Assembly: GCF_001591145.1 (NCBI RefSeq)
Contig: NZ_BCUF01000008.1
Span: 62,001-126,000, forward strand
DNA from: Vibrio harveyi NBRC 15634 = ATCC 14126 = KCTC 12724
GTDB lineage: Bacteria; Pseudomonadota; Gammaproteobacteria; Enterobacterales; Vibrionaceae
Length of the DNA stretch: 64,000 nucleotides
Reading direction: 5' to 3'
The position numbers were made by a program, and so were the translations under genes. Positions 55,725-64,000 of this stretch are shown piece by piece. How positions within the stretch are numbered: position 1 is the first letter of the stretch; each line of letters starts with the position of its first letter. The notes beneath the pieces were generated by a model that saw only the letters and a list, made by a program, of their open reading frames with translations, had not been told where the DNA came from and did not search any database.

Positions 55725-57581
55725 ATGTTTCTCACTAAACGATTCTTCCCTTATTTCGTCACTCAGTGCCTTGGTGCACTGAACGACAATATCTACAAAA
55801 ATGTTCTTTTACTGATGGTGACGTACAGCCAAATTGACTCACTGCCAATGTCGGTTGACCTTTTTGTTAACCTTGCTGCTGGCTTGTTTATCCTTCCCTT
55901 TTTTCTGTTTTCTGCCCACGCGGGTGCGATTGCAGACAACATGGACAAAGCAAAATTGATCCGCCGCTTAAAACTTATTGAATTAGTGATCATGAGTTGC
56001 GCTGCGACTGCCATTATGACGCAGAGTGCTATCCTGATGCTCGTCCTCCTCTTCATGACTGGTACTCAATCGGCTTATTTCGGTCCAGTGAAATACGCTC
56101 TACTTCCTCAAGCGCTAAAGTCGAATGAACTAGTGAAAGGTAACGCTTGGGTTGAGATGGGGACTTTCCTTTCGATTCTGATTGGTACATTAAGCGCTGG
56201 TCTATTACTCGCAGTTCCAAACGGCATGATTATCGCCTCTTGCATTGTGATTACGCTATCTCTGCTTGGTCTGTTAAGCAGCGCTAACATCCCTTCTCTG
56301 CCAAGTAAGAAAAGTGACAAAGTAAAGTTCGAGCCTATTACTGGTTTGAAGAAAACGCTCAAACTGGCACAAAAACAACGCGGTATTTGGATGTCGATTC
56401 TAGCCATCAGTTGGTTCTGGTTTATGGGCGCAACTTACCTGACCCAATTTCCAAATTTTGCTCGCGAACACTTATTCGCAGACAGCACTGTGGTTTCTCT
56501 ATTATTGGCTCTATTTTCAATTGGTATCGCTACGGGTTCATGGCTATGTGAGAAGTTGTCTTTCAATCAAGTAGAACTGGGCATTCTGCCATTTGGTATT
56601 TTGGGCTTAACAATTTTCAGTGCAGACCTTTTATGGGCGGTGCCTGCAATCGAATCTTTTCCAAGTCAGTATTACGCTATACATAACTTTGTTACTCAGT
56701 CTTCGCATATTCGAGTGATGATCGATTTGTTCTTGGTTGGTGTGAGCGGCGGTGTGTTTATTGTTCCCCTTTATGCGTTTATCCAATCACGCTCTGAAGA
56801 AGGCGAATGTGCTCAATCTATTGCAGCCAATAACATAATGAATGCACTATTTATGGTCGCTTCTGCTGCTGTTTCAATCTTGATCTTAAGTGTTTTAGAG
56901 TTCTCTATCGTTGAACTGTTTGCCATTTTGGCCGTCGGTAACTTCATCGTAGCTGTCTACGTTTACCGCCAAGTACCTGAGTTTACTCAGCGCTTTGTTA
57001 GCTACTTACTAAGCCACTGTTTGTACCGAGTATCCGTAACTGGTCGTCAGCACATCCCAGAGCAAGGTGCAGCCCTGATTGTGGCAAACCATGTGAGCTA
57101 TGTAGATGCTTTGATTCTAATGGGCACATCAACCCGCCCAGTGCGATTTGTGATGGACAAATCAATCAGCGAGCTGCCTGTTCTTAAATACGTCTTCCGC
57201 CATGCTGGCGTCATCCCAATTTGCTCTCCACGCAAATGCGCAGAGACTTACAAAAAAGCTTTCGAACAGATTGAGCAGGCTCTTAGTAACGATGAAGTTG
57301 TTTGTATCTTCCCTGAAGGTCGCTTGACCTCAAATGGCGAACTAGGCGAGTTCAGACCCGGTGTTGAAAAGATTTTAAAGCGTACACCTGTACCCGTGAT
57401 TCCAATGGCGTTAAAAGGCTTATGGGGATCTTTCTTCAGTCACAAAAATGGACATGCGTTAACTAAACGCCCTACTCGCTTTTGGTCTCGTATCGAAGTC
57501 AATATCGGTGAGTTATTGCAACCAGCCACACTAGATCGCCATTTGTTACAAAAAGAAGTGCAAGATTTGCTAATTCGCTGA
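55725..57581 (+). CDS. MFS transporter fused to PlsC-type acyltransferase
   Basis: 618 residues. The first 420 residues are an MFS transporter of the LplT type (FVTQCLGALNDNIYKN start, about eleven to twelve helices). The last 190 residues are a 1-acylglycerol-3-phosphate acyltransferase domain with the NHVSYVD (NHx4D) motif, the FPEGRLT motif and a VPVIPMAL segment. It lacks the acyl-ACP synthetase domain of the three-part LplT-PlsC-Aas fusions. The likely role is uptake of lysophospholipid across the inner membrane and re-acylation. ACGGAG is 6 nt before the ATG. Confidence 0.88.
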   Translation: MFLTKRFFPYFVTQCLGALNDNIYKNVLLLMVTYSQIDSLPMSVDLFVNLAAGLFILPFFLFSAHAGAIADNMDKAKLIRRLKLIELVIMSCAATAIMTQSAILMLVLLFMTGTQSAYFGPVKYALLPQALKSNELVKGNAWVEMGTFLSILIGTLSAGLLLAVPNGMIIASCIVITLSLLGLLSSANIPSLPSKKSDKVKFEPITGLKKTLKLAQKQRGIWMSILAISWFWFMGATYLTQFPNFAREHLFADSTVVSLLLALFSIGIATGSWLCEKLSFNQVELGILPFGILGLTIFSADLLWAVPAIESFPSQYYAIHNFVTQSSHIRVMIDLFLVGVSGGVFIVPLYAFIQSRSEEGECAQSIAANNIMNALFMVASAAVSILILSVLEFSIVELFAILAVGNFIVAVYVYRQVPEFTQRFVSYLLSHCLYRVSVTGRQHIPEQGAALIVANHVSYVDALILMGTSTRPVRFVMDKSISELPVLKYVFRHAGVIPICSPRKCAETYKKAFEQIEQALSNDEVVCIFPEGRLTSNGELGEFRPGVEKILKRTPVPVIPMALKGLWGSFFSHKNGHALTKRPTRFWSRIEVNIGELLQPATLDRHLLQKEVQDLLIR

Positions 57582-57640
57582 CAGTAGCCCTGTGGAGAAT
57601 TTAGTAGGATAAAATCAACATCATAAATCTAGGAGGTATT

Positions 57641-58258
57641 ATGAAAATCATCATCTTACATGGTCTTTATATGCATGGGCTGGTCATGCAGCCTCTTAGC
57701 CAAAAGCTTAGAAAGCTGGGCTACGAGACCCAAGTATTGAGTTACAACACGGTTTCAATTAATGAAGAATCGCTATTTAACTCCATCGACAAAGCGCTTA
57801 ACCCGTTGACTGCTAATGTGTTAGTGGGTCATAGCCTAGGAGGCTTGATGATTAAACGATACCTCGCAAGCAGAAAACCATCGACAAGCCTCGTTTCTCA
57901 CGTTGTTGCAATTGGCTCACCGCTGAAAGGCGCTTCCATCGTGACTCGCATTCAGGATTTAGGTTTAGGTGCGATTCTTGGTAACTCACCATACCATGGT
58001 CTGAATAAGCACGAGGACAGTTGGACTTTCCCACAAAAGCTTGGCAGCATCGCTGGCACGATGGCAATTGGTGCGAGACCCATTCTAATGCACAGAGACA
58101 ACACCATGTCTGACGGTACGGTTACTGTCGATGAGACACGCTTAGAGGGCATGCAAGACCATATTGAGACCAAACAAACTCATACCAGCCTTATATACAA
58201 CACCTACGTGCCTGCACAGATTGATCACTTTATCAAAACTGATCACTTCAGCCGATAG
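57641..58258 (+). CDS. Alpha/beta hydrolase (lipase/esterase-like)
   Basis: 205 residues. The oxyanion HG is in ILHGLYMHG, and the nucleophile elbow is VGHSLGG (Ser at about 66). A catalytic Asp and His are likely in the SDGTVTVDE and IDHFI segments near the C-terminus. No signal peptide, so it is cytoplasmic. Substrate unknown. AGGAGG is 7 nt before the ATG. Confidence 0.85.
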   Translation: MKIIILHGLYMHGLVMQPLSQKLRKLGYETQVLSYNTVSINEESLFNSIDKALNPLTANVLVGHSLGGLMIKRYLASRKPSTSLVSHVVAIGSPLKGASIVTRIQDLGLGAILGNSPYHGLNKHEDSWTFPQKLGSIAGTMAIGARPILMHRDNTMSDGTVTVDETRLEGMQDHIETKQTHTSLIYNTYVPAQIDHFIKTDHFSR

Positions 58259-58322
58259 CGCACTTTTCCATCAAGTAGTTGCAATCTACTTTTCAAGCCA
58301 AGGCGTTCGCAGTACTATCCCT

Positions 58323-58357
58323 ACTCCGACCACTCATTTGAGTGTCGGAGTTTTTTA
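58323..58357 (+). terminator. Intrinsic terminator before the FMN riboswitch
   Basis: ACTCCGAC-CACTC, 4 nt, GAGTG-TCGGAGT (one bulged base) followed by TTTTTTA. It ends the hydrolase transcript. Confidence 0.88.
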
Positions 58358-58388
58358 CTTCTGACCATATTGGTTGGATTCAATGTTC

Positions 58389-58515
58389 TCAGGGCGGGGC
58401 GAAATTCCCCACCGGCGGTATACTCTTTTGAGTGAGCCCGCGAGCGCTCGATTCGTCGAGGTCAGCAGATCTGGTGAGATGCCAGAGCCGACGGTTATAG
58501 TCCGGATGAAAGAGA
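58389..58515 (+). promoter_or_regulatory. FMN riboswitch (RFN element) controlling ribB
   Basis: The conserved RFN blocks are all seen in order: TCAGGGCGGGGCGAAATTCC, CCACCGGCGGTA, GAGCCCGCGAGCG, GTCAGCAGATCTGGTG, GAGATGCCAGAGCCGACGG and TATAGTCCGGATGAAAGAGA. About 180 nt of expression platform separate it from ribB; FMN binding should reduce ribB expression. Confidence 0.95.
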
Positions 58516-58694
58516 ATAAGAAAACATCAGCGTTTTCCTCAACGTTCTTTGTTGATGAACACTGGTGCACTTCTTTTTGGATCGCATTTTTATTGCGTGG
58601 GTTTGTGCCAACTTACCGTTGGCGGCTCAGCGCATGCATAAAATGTGACGATCCCTCATACCGCCCTGATTCTGGTGATATTTAGGAGTTAACC

Positions 58695-59351
58695 ATGAAT
58701 CAGTCATCACTACTTGCCGAATTTGGCGACCCAATTACTCGCGTTGAAAACGCACTTATCGCACTTAAAGAAGGTCGTGGCGTACTTCTTCTCGACGATG
58801 AAGATCGTGAAAACGAAGGCGACATCATTTATTCCGTAGAGCACTTAACCAATGAGCAAATGGCTCTTATGATCCGCGAATGCAGCGGTATTGTTTGTCT
58901 GTGTCTGACCGATGCTCAAGCAGACAAGTTGGAACTGCCACCAATGGTTGTAAACAACAACAGCGCAAACCAAACGGCTTTCACGGTTTCTATTGAAGCA
59001 AAACATGGTGTAACAACTGGCGTTTCTGCCGCTGACCGCGTGACGACCATCAAAACAGCTGCTAATCCAAATGCAAAACCAGACGACTTGGCTCGTCCTG
59101 GTCACGTGTTCCCGCTGCGCGCTCGTCCTGGTGGCGTAATGACTCGCCGTGGTCACACAGAAGGCACTATCGATCTAATGCAAATGGCAGGTTTGCAGCC
59201 TGCTGGCGTGTTATGTGAGGTGACAAATCCAGATGGCACTATGGCAAAAACACCAGAGATCGTCGCGTTTGGTCGTTTACACAACATGCCAGTACTGACC
59301 ATCGAAGATATGGTTGCTTACCGTAATCAATTTGATTTGAAGCTAGCGTAA
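58695..59351 (+). CDS. ribB: 3,4-dihydroxy-2-butanone 4-phosphate synthase RibB
   Basis: 218 residues, close to E. coli RibB in length and sequence. It converts ribulose 5-phosphate to dihydroxybutanone phosphate for riboflavin synthesis. Metal- and substrate-binding motifs are [11 protein letters not shown] (about 35-45), [11 protein letters not shown] and [17 protein letters not shown] precedes the ATG. It is not fused to GTP cyclohydrolase II. The FMN riboswitch upstream sets its expression. Confidence 0.96.
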   Translation: MNQSSLLAEFGDPITRVENALIALKEGRGVLLLDDEDRENEGDIIYSVEHLTNEQMALMIRECSGIVCLCLTDAQADKLELPPMVVNNNSANQTAFTVSIEAKHGVTTGVSAADRVTTIKTAANPNAKPDDLARPGHVFPLRARPGGVMTRRGHTEGTIDLMQMAGLQPAGVLCEVTNPDGTMAKTPEIVAFGRLHNMPVLTIEDMVAYRNQFDLKLA

Positions 59352-59372
59352 TCAACACGTATTTGCTCTAGT

Positions 59373-59401
59373 AAAAAGCCGCTGAACTCAGCGGCTTTTT
59401 T
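59373..59401 (+). terminator. Intrinsic terminator of ribB
   Basis: AAAAAGCCGCT, GAACTC, AGCGGCTTTTT with further T. Confidence 0.92.
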
Positions 59402-59460
59402 GATCGATTTGGTTCCTTTTCTAGTAGTTATACTTAGTAAAAATAAAAGGAATCAACATC

Positions 59461-60006
59461 ATGAAAGGAATTACTCGCAGCGCACTTATCGCGACACTAC
59501 TCTCCACCAGCTCTTTGACTTTTGCATCGAGTTGCCCAGATATCTTGCAAGGTAAGCAACGACTTCTCAATTCAACAGAAGAAATAGCCCTGTGTGATGC
59601 CTTTAAAGGCAAAACACTATTGGTTGTGAACACCGCGAGCCAATGCGGCTTCACTCCCCAATTCGAGCAACTGGAACAGCTACACCAAACGTACAAAGAT
59701 CAAAACTTTTCAGTTGTCGGCTTTCCTAGTAACGACTTTCGTCAAGACCGTGGTAGCGAAGAGAAGACCGCAAAAATCTGTTACCTCGACTATGGTGTCA
59801 CCTTCCCTATGATGGCTAAAACGTCTGTCCTAGGTGAGGATGCAAATCCAGTATTTACCCAGATCAGTACCCAAGCGGGCATTACACCGAAATGGAACTT
59901 CTACAAGTTCTTGATCAATAAAGAAGGCAAAGTCGTCGCGACCTTCCCAAGCTCAACCTCTCCAACAAGTACTACGCTTACTAACATGATTGAACAGCAA
60001 CTGTAA
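59461..60006 (+). CDS. Glutathione peroxidase family protein, exported
   Basis: 181 residues with a signal peptide (cleavage near FAS at about 23). Family marks are VVNTASQCGFTPQF with the peroxidatic Cys, GFPSNDF and the WNFYKFL segment near the end. The enzyme should reduce peroxides in the periplasm with a thioredoxin-like or thiol donor. Selenocysteine is replaced by Cys as usual for bacteria. It is followed 11 bp later by a DUF3429 gene. Confidence 0.9.
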   Translation: MKGITRSALIATLLSTSSLTFASSCPDILQGKQRLLNSTEEIALCDAFKGKTLLVVNTASQCGFTPQFEQLEQLHQTYKDQNFSVVGFPSNDFRQDRGSEEKTAKICYLDYGVTFPMMAKTSVLGEDANPVFTQISTQAGITPKWNFYKFLINKEGKVVATFPSSTSPTSTTLTNMIEQQL

Positions 60007-60017
60007 GGAAGGCTGCT

Positions 60018-60464
60018 ATGACAACCACACGTACGACGATGTTGCAATTGGGTTATTTGGGGCTGTTGCCATTTCTGTTCAGCTTGGTTCTCATCGTTAC
60101 GGAAAGAACTTTGTTTAACTTGTCTGGGGAACAATTTTTTATCGCTTACAGTGCAGTGATTTTGAGTTTTCTCTCAGGGGTACTTTGGGGCAATGCTATT
60201 GATCATTTTTATCACCGCTTGAGTCGCAATGCATTGGTGCTCAGTAATTTATTTGTACTACTCGCTTGGGGAGCGCTACTACAAGGTAACAAACACTATT
60301 TGATTGCAACTCTGTTATTGGCTGCTGGTTACATTGCCGTTTGGTACGCGGAAAAGCTGATTCGGAAAATAGAAAAAGAGGCGGAGCCAAAAGGTTACCA
60401 GATGATGCGAGGCAAGCTCACGACAGGCGTAGTGCTCATGCATGGGTTGGTTTTAATTGCATAA
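60018..60464 (+). CDS. DUF3429-type inner membrane protein
   Basis: 148 residues with about four to five membrane helices: YLGLLPFLFSLVLIV near the start and YSAVILSFLSGVLWG in the second helix pair are typical of DUF3429. Function unknown. It shares an operon with the glutathione peroxidase gene. Confidence 0.75.
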   Translation: MTTTRTTMLQLGYLGLLPFLFSLVLIVTERTLFNLSGEQFFIAYSAVILSFLSGVLWGNAIDHFYHRLSRNALVLSNLFVLLAWGALLQGNKHYLIATLLLAAGYIAVWYAEKLIRKIEKEAEPKGYQMMRGKLTTGVVLMHGLVLIA

Positions 60465-60617
60465 TCTGGTCTGTCCACCTACCAGATCACAAAATTACTG
60501 TTGTTATATAAAACAATGTTCATTTCGTGAACCTATAGCAATTTTGAACACTGTTTTGTTCCAATTATGAACAGGCAAGCATATAAGTACTCAAAAGCAT
60601 TCACAAAGGATATGAAT

Positions 60618-60863
60618 ATGTTTTTTCGTAAACTTCTTTTTAGTACTGCAGTTATCAACGCAACAGCAGGTTGCGTGTCTTACCAAGCTCATCAAGCTGC
60701 GGTCAATACGGTGAATAACACTGGCGTGGTTTTAAATACCGTGGTGAAAACCACTATAGCCCAACCTTGTAACGTTGCCGTCACCATGGCGAGCTTGTTT
60801 TACCCAAACGCGATCTTTATGACCGATATGCCAACAGCAGCTTGCACAGCCGTCCTACGCTAA
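60618..60863 (+). CDS. Small lipoprotein of unknown function
   Basis: 81 residues from ATG at 60618, which has AAAGGAT about 8 nt upstream; ATG at 60567 and 60612 are less well placed. The signal ends in NATAGC with lipidated Cys at 19. The mature part has repeated Val-Asn-Thr segments and two other Cys. No family known. Confidence 0.65.
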   Translation: MFFRKLLFSTAVINATAGCVSYQAHQAAVNTVNNTGVVLNTVVKTTIAQPCNVAVTMASLFYPNAIFMTDMPTAACTAVLR

Positions 60864-60876
60864 AGCGAACAAAACA

Positions 60877-60910
60877 AAAAAATGGCGACCTCATTGGTCG
60901 CCATTTTTCA
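60877..60910. terminator. Bidirectional terminator between the lipoprotein gene and dsbA
   Basis: AAAATGGCGACC, 5 nt, GGTCGCCATTTT with A and T runs on both sides. Confidence 0.9.
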
Positions 60911-60918
60911 TTTTATAA

Positions 60919-61518
60919 TTAAAGCGTTAGTAAGTAGTTTACCAACTTGTTGTACTCATCGTAGCTTCGGATTTCGTTCGGTAATACGATGTACTTGTTG
61001 TTAACAACCACCCCCGGAACACCAGTCAACGTACTTTGCTTAAACTGCTTATCGAAACCCTTTTGCATCGAGTTTACGGCAAAGCTGTTGTATGCCGCAT
61101 CAAATTTCTTACCATCTACCCCATTGTCCACAAAGATTTGCTTCAATTCAGCTTCATTTTGAGGTGCTTGACGTTTCTGGTGAATTTGAGCAAACATCGC
61201 CGGTACCATCGTCTTCTCTACGCCCAAAGACACCATTGTCGCGTATGACTTCGCCATCGGCACCGCCATATTGCCGCCCATAAATGCGACATGTACTTTC
61301 TCAAAACTCGCGTCTTTTGGTAGCGATGGTTTTAGGTTATCGATGACTGATTCAAATTTGTAACAGTGTGGGCAATAGAAAGAGAAAAATTCGGTTACTG
61401 TCGGTTTCTTCGACTTCTCTACGTCCAACACTTTGTAATGTTTACCCGCTTCAAATTGCGCAGCGTGAGCAGTGAATGCCAGTAATAGAGTGCTACAAAG
61501 AGCAAATAGCTTTTTCAT
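60919..61518 (-). CDS. dsbA: Thiol:disulfide interchange protein DsbA
   Basis: 199 residues from ATG at 61518 (AAGGA 8 nt upstream); a frame reaching 61554 would destroy the signal peptide. Signal peptide [18 protein letters not shown], then a thioredoxin fold with the active site CPHC (FYCPHCY, about residue 49) and the cis-Pro loop TGVPGVVV. DsbA forms disulfides in exported proteins. Most Vibrio have one main dsbA on chromosome 1; this may be a paralogue. A cysteine-rich exported protein is encoded upstream. Confidence 0.93.
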   Translation of the reverse strand: MKKLFALCSTLLLAFTAHAAQFEAGKHYKVLDVEKSKKPTVTEFFSFYCPHCYKFESVIDNLKPSLPKDASFEKVHVAFMGGNMAVPMAKSYATMVSLGVEKTMVPAMFAQIHQKRQAPQNEAELKQIFVDNGVDGKKFDAAYNSFAVNSMQKGFDKQFKQSTLTGVPGVVVNNKYIVLPNEIRSYDEYNKLVNYLLTL

Positions 61519-61532
61519 GTTTGATTCCTTCA

Positions 61533-61546
61533 GGCACACGTGTGCC
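61533..61546. promoter_or_regulatory. Perfect 14-bp palindrome in front of dsbA
   Basis: GGCACACGTGTGCC lies 15 bp before the dsbA ATG, just ahead of its Shine-Dalgarno. It may be an operator or an RNA hairpin that affects initiation. Confidence 0.4.
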
Positions 61547-61605
61547 GTATTCATTAGTGAGTTTTTAAAAAGCCCAGCAGGGCTGGTTTGTGATGAATAA
61601 AAGGA

Positions 61606-61983
61606 TCAAACAATAGGAGGACGGTAAGGTTTATAAACCACAGTCACTGCTTTCGGTGTGGGTGATTTATCGATCAGTGCGAGGCTATGCGGGAGCAAGA
61701 TGACATCATCTTGCAAAAGGTTAGTTGGAATTTTCACGATACAGGAAGAGCTGCAACTGGTATGTGCTTGCTGCCCTTTTTCCATCAAGTGATCACTATG
61801 GTGCGACTCGATGCAATCCTTATTATCTACACCCATTTTTTGATGAAGTTCAGCGACAGGGTCTTTGTTTGAACTCACATCAATTGGTGCCGTTGCTGCA
61901 CGCACACTCGACACGACACCCGTTAGCAACATGGCTAATAGACAAAGCATTGTCGTCAGGAATGTACGGTTAAAACTCGGCAT
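61606..61983 (-). CDS. Exported Cys/His-rich small protein
   Basis: 125 residues. Signal peptide or anchor at about 9-29 with AxA-like RAA. The mature part has a cluster HHSDH and the Cys set in TSCSSSC, plus DCIE, giving a His/Cys-rich region that could bind metal or be a DsbA substrate. It resembles small DUF2946/CopL-type copper proteins in layout, but I cannot confirm this. It is on the same strand just upstream of dsbA. Confidence 0.6.
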   Translation of the reverse strand: MPSFNRTFLTTMLCLLAMLLTGVVSSVRAATAPIDVSSNKDPVAELHQKMGVDNKDCIESHHSDHLMEKGQQAHTSCSSSCIVKIPTNLLQDDVILLPHSLALIDKSPTPKAVTVVYKPYRPPIV

Positions 61984-62176
61984 ACAACTTCTTCAAAATA
62001 TGGTGAATCTTCATCATACAGAATCCTTCTTTTCATACAAGCCAATCACTTAGTAGCACGTTCACAAACCAGAGGATTCTGACACTCGATACCGACTGCA
62101 ATGCCGATAACACTTGAAATCCTTATGAAACCTGAGTAATAGTTAGATCAGTTTTTGTACAAACAAGGAAAGATTA

Positions 62177-62482
62177 ATGCTTAAAAAGAGATTCTTTAAA
62201 ACAAAAGACGAAGTCGAAGTCACGTTCGAGCTAGACAAAAACCAGTGGGAGTCGATTCAAATTGCAGGCGACTTTAACAACTGGCAACCAGAACCAATGA
62301 AGCTCGTGAAGAAAAGTGGACAGTTTAAATTTAAAACACGCTTGCCGAAAGAACAGAATATTCAGTTCCGTTACCTATTTAACGAAGCTGAGTGGGAAAA
62401 CGACCCACAAGCGGATGCCTACGTACCAAATGGTTTTGGCAGTGATAACAGTGTCGTGTGCACTCAAGAGCAACCAGCTTAA
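62177..62482 (+). CDS. Stand-alone CBM48 (isoamylase N-terminal, glycogen-binding) protein
   Basis: 101 residues. The domain is recognisable from VTFEL, AGDFNNWQPEPMKLVKKSG and FRYLFNEAEWENDPQAD, the hallmarks of the CBM48/AMPK-beta glycogen-binding fold. No catalytic domain is attached. Such proteins could bind glycogen or act as regulators of glycogen enzymes. AAGGAAAG is 8 nt before the start. Confidence 0.85.
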   Translation: MLKKRFFKTKDEVEVTFELDKNQWESIQIAGDFNNWQPEPMKLVKKSGQFKFKTRLPKEQNIQFRYLFNEAEWENDPQADAYVPNGFGSDNSVVCTQEQPA

Positions 62483-62499
62483 TCACACAGACAGAAAAG

Positions 62500-62526
62500 A
62501 TAGGCGTACTCAGTGCGCCTTTTTTA
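62500..62526 (+). terminator. Intrinsic terminator of the CBM48 gene
   Basis: AGGCG, 9 nt, CGCCT (inner wobble pairs possible) followed by TTTTTA. Confidence 0.75.
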
Positions 62527-62712
62527 TCGCCAATTTTTCATCGAGTTACCATTAATTGTTGCCATACAACAACAGTGTTTTACCCAAAGTGATATATATC
62601 AACAAAAGCTATTTCCTTAATATACCCACATCGCAGCGAGATAGATGTTCTTAACTAAAAGCTGCTCTCATACAAAAGCAACTCTCAAACAAAGAGATGA
62701 AGGAAACAAAAG

Positions 62713-63432
62713 ATGAAAAAACTGATTGTAATTACAGGTGCAAGTTCTGGTATCGGTGAAGCAATTGCCCGTCGTCTAAGCGATGAAGGTCACCCACTTC
62801 TTCTTCTTGCTCGTCGTGTAGAACGTTTGGAAGCCCTAAACCTGCCAAACACGCTATGTGAGAAAGTAGACGTAACAGACAAGTCTTCATTTGAAGCTGC
62901 GATTGCGAAAGCGGAAGAGAAATTTGGTCCAGCTGATGCACTAGTAAACAACGCAGGTGTGATGCTACTTGGTCAAATTGACACACAAGATGCATCAGAA
63001 TGGAAACGCATGTTCGACGTGAACGTACTTGGTCTGCTAAACGGCATGCAGTCTGTGCTTGCACCAATGAAATCACGTAACAGCGGTACTATCATCAACA
63101 TCAGCTCAATCGCAGGCAAAAAAACGTTCCCTGATCACGCAGCTTACTGTGGTACTAAATTTGCGGTTCACGCGATTTCTGAAAACGTTCGTGAAGAAGT
63201 CGCAGCATCGAATGTTCGTGTAACAACAATTGCCCCAGGTGCGGTAGAAACCGAACTGCTTTCTCACACAACATCGCAAGAAATCAAAGATGGTTACGGC
63301 GCATGGAAAGAGGACATGGGCGGCGTTCTTGCTGCTGATGACATCGCACGTGCAGTTGTATTTGCTTACCAGCAGCCACAAAACGTTTGCATCCGTGAAA
63401 TTGCATTAGCACCAACTAAGCAACAGCCTTAA
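62713..63432 (+). CDS. SDR family oxidoreductase
   Basis: 239 residues of the classical short-chain dehydrogenase type. TGASSGIG at 8-15, NNAG at about 84-87, the catalytic Ser in NISSIAG and YCGTK with the Tyr and Lys. Substrate unknown; many relatives act on 3-hydroxy acids or serine. GAAGGAAAC is just before the start. It is single-gene with its own terminator. Confidence 0.9.
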   Translation: MKKLIVITGASSGIGEAIARRLSDEGHPLLLLARRVERLEALNLPNTLCEKVDVTDKSSFEAAIAKAEEKFGPADALVNNAGVMLLGQIDTQDASEWKRMFDVNVLGLLNGMQSVLAPMKSRNSGTIINISSIAGKKTFPDHAAYCGTKFAVHAISENVREEVAASNVRVTTIAPGAVETELLSHTTSQEIKDGYGAWKEDMGGVLAADDIARAVVFAYQQPQNVCIREIALAPTKQQP

Positions 63433-63460
63433 TCTATACGATTTTAAGACGACGAAATTC

Positions 63461-63486
63461 AAAAAGCGGCTTCAAAGCCGCTTTTT
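63461..63486. terminator. Bidirectional terminator between the SDR gene and a prepilin gene
   Basis: AAAAAGCGGCTT, CA, AAGCCGCTTTTT: perfect 12-bp stem. Confidence 0.92.
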
Positions 63487-63516
63487 CTCTTTATGTAATC
63501 AACGCTCTTCATGTAA

Positions 63517-63972
63517 TCAACAATCTTCGGTAAATGAGGCGACCGTAACGCTACCGCCGGAGACAGCATCTTTGTAATAAACGTAGCATTTCTTGTGCCA
63601 CACGTTATCTTTCCTAAAGCCAATAAACGCTTCCCTTCCCGCCGCATCACTGCCTTTGTTTGTAACGTAAACTTGCTCAGCATCGATATTAAAGCTTCGC
63701 AAAACATTATCTCGGTGTGCAGTGGGATACCCATTACAGGTATAAATGTCATCGATATAGGTATAACACTGGTTTTCAAGGCCTTGAGTCAGGGCCTTAG
63801 AGAACACAATATCCGAGCCTGTTTTCATCACCGCTTCGATTTCTTTTAATTTTGCCACGCGTCCATCACTAAAAAAACCTAAAATTCGAGGTGCAGAAGT
63901 GACAGACACGAGGGCCAATACAACGACAACAATAACCAGCTCTAACAAAGTAAACCCTTTGCTTCTCCTCAT
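63517..63972 (-). CDS. Type IV prepilin-like protein
   Basis: 151 residues. The prepilin leader MRRSKG is cleaved before Phe by the prepilin peptidase, followed by TLLELVIVVVVLALVSV, the conserved hydrophobic stalk with Glu5. Two Cys pairs (NQCYTYIDDIYTC, KKC and EDC at the end) may form the D-loop disulfides. It could be a major or minor pilin or MshA-type; no assembly genes are seen nearby up to the window end. Confidence 0.85.
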   Translation of the reverse strand: MRRSKGFTLLELVIVVVVLALVSVTSAPRILGFFSDGRVAKLKEIEAVMKTGSDIVFSKALTQGLENQCYTYIDDIYTCNGYPTAHRDNVLRSFNIDAEQVYVTNKGSDAAGREAFIGFRKDNVWHKKCYVYYKDAVSGGSVTVASFTEDC

Positions 63973-64000
63973 AATCTATCTCTCTACAAATCCAAGCAAG

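Noticed and set aside
58374..58685. 103-codon open frame over the FMN riboswitch
   Set aside because: Coincides with the RFN element, whose conserved blocks explain the sequence; no ribosome-binding site.

Overview
The window is bacterial DNA from a Vibrio, most likely chromosome 2 of a Harveyi-clade species (V. parahaemolyticus / V. alginolyticus / V. campbellii type). The evidence is the combination of a nap operon, phaB-A-P-C, the vemP-secDF2 cassette, luxPQ, a Qrr small RNA gene and many Vibrio-type paralogues. The species call is inference from gene content; no alignment was run. No rRNA, tRNA, CRISPR array, intact insertion sequence or prophage was seen.

Layout. 1-3.8 kb: end of napD, then napA, napB, napC and a 44-residue membrane protein (periplasmic nitrate reduction). 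4-8.3 kb: polyhydroxyalkanoate operon phaB-phaA-phaP-phaC on the minus strand, with a hairpin and T-run between the phasin and synthase genes. 9-9.9 kb: LysE exporter and a small unknown gene. 10-13.4 kb: secF2, secD2 and the arrest peptide gene vemP, with an RNA switch in the vemP-secD2 gap. 13.5-18.4 kb: unknown envelope proteins, a methyltransferase, an Lrp regulator, an EamA transporter and a PilZ protein. 18.5-22.2 kb: luxPQ, the autoinducer-2 receptor pair. 22.5-32.4 kb: housekeeping and accessory genes (yceH, tmaR, MATE pump, Gfo/Idh oxidoreductase, hybrid kinase, long GAPDH). 32.5-38.6 kb: amino-acid exporters and regulators (LysE, LysR, Lrp, YjeH-like, MocR). 38.6-43.2 kb: an RstAB-like two-component pair divergent from a secreted protein of unknown function and a lipoprotein. 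43.3-48.8 kb: AraC regulator, YiaW/YiaV-like pair, ABC1 kinase, MgtE. 48.8-49.06 kb: a qrr gene with two LuxO-type sites and a sigma-54 promoter. 49.6-52.1 kb: codBA. 52.4-52.75 kb: an orphan transcript candidate. 52.9-64 kb: lipoproteins, HD hydrolase, XRE regulator, MFS-acyltransferase fusion, FMN riboswitch with ribB, glutathione peroxidase, dsbA, CBM48 protein, SDR and an orphan prepilin.

How parts connect. LuxPQ senses AI-2 and, through LuxU/LuxO (outside the window), controls sigma-54-dependent Qrr RNAs; one qrr lies here with its expected control sites. About 3.6 kb further on, a gene-free stretch ending in an intrinsic terminator carries a 14-nt perfect complement to the conserved Qrr core, so it may encode an RNA that titrates or is targeted by Qrr. 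That is the most interesting possibly undescribed element. The vemP-secD2 leader is a second RNA-level switch: the 3' end of vemP can pair with the secD2 start region, and an arm that can hide the secD2 Shine-Dalgarno has two possible partners. Two divergent interspersed palindromic repeats (about 16.0 and 31.9 kb) are present, one of which supplies the stop codon of an Lrp-family gene.
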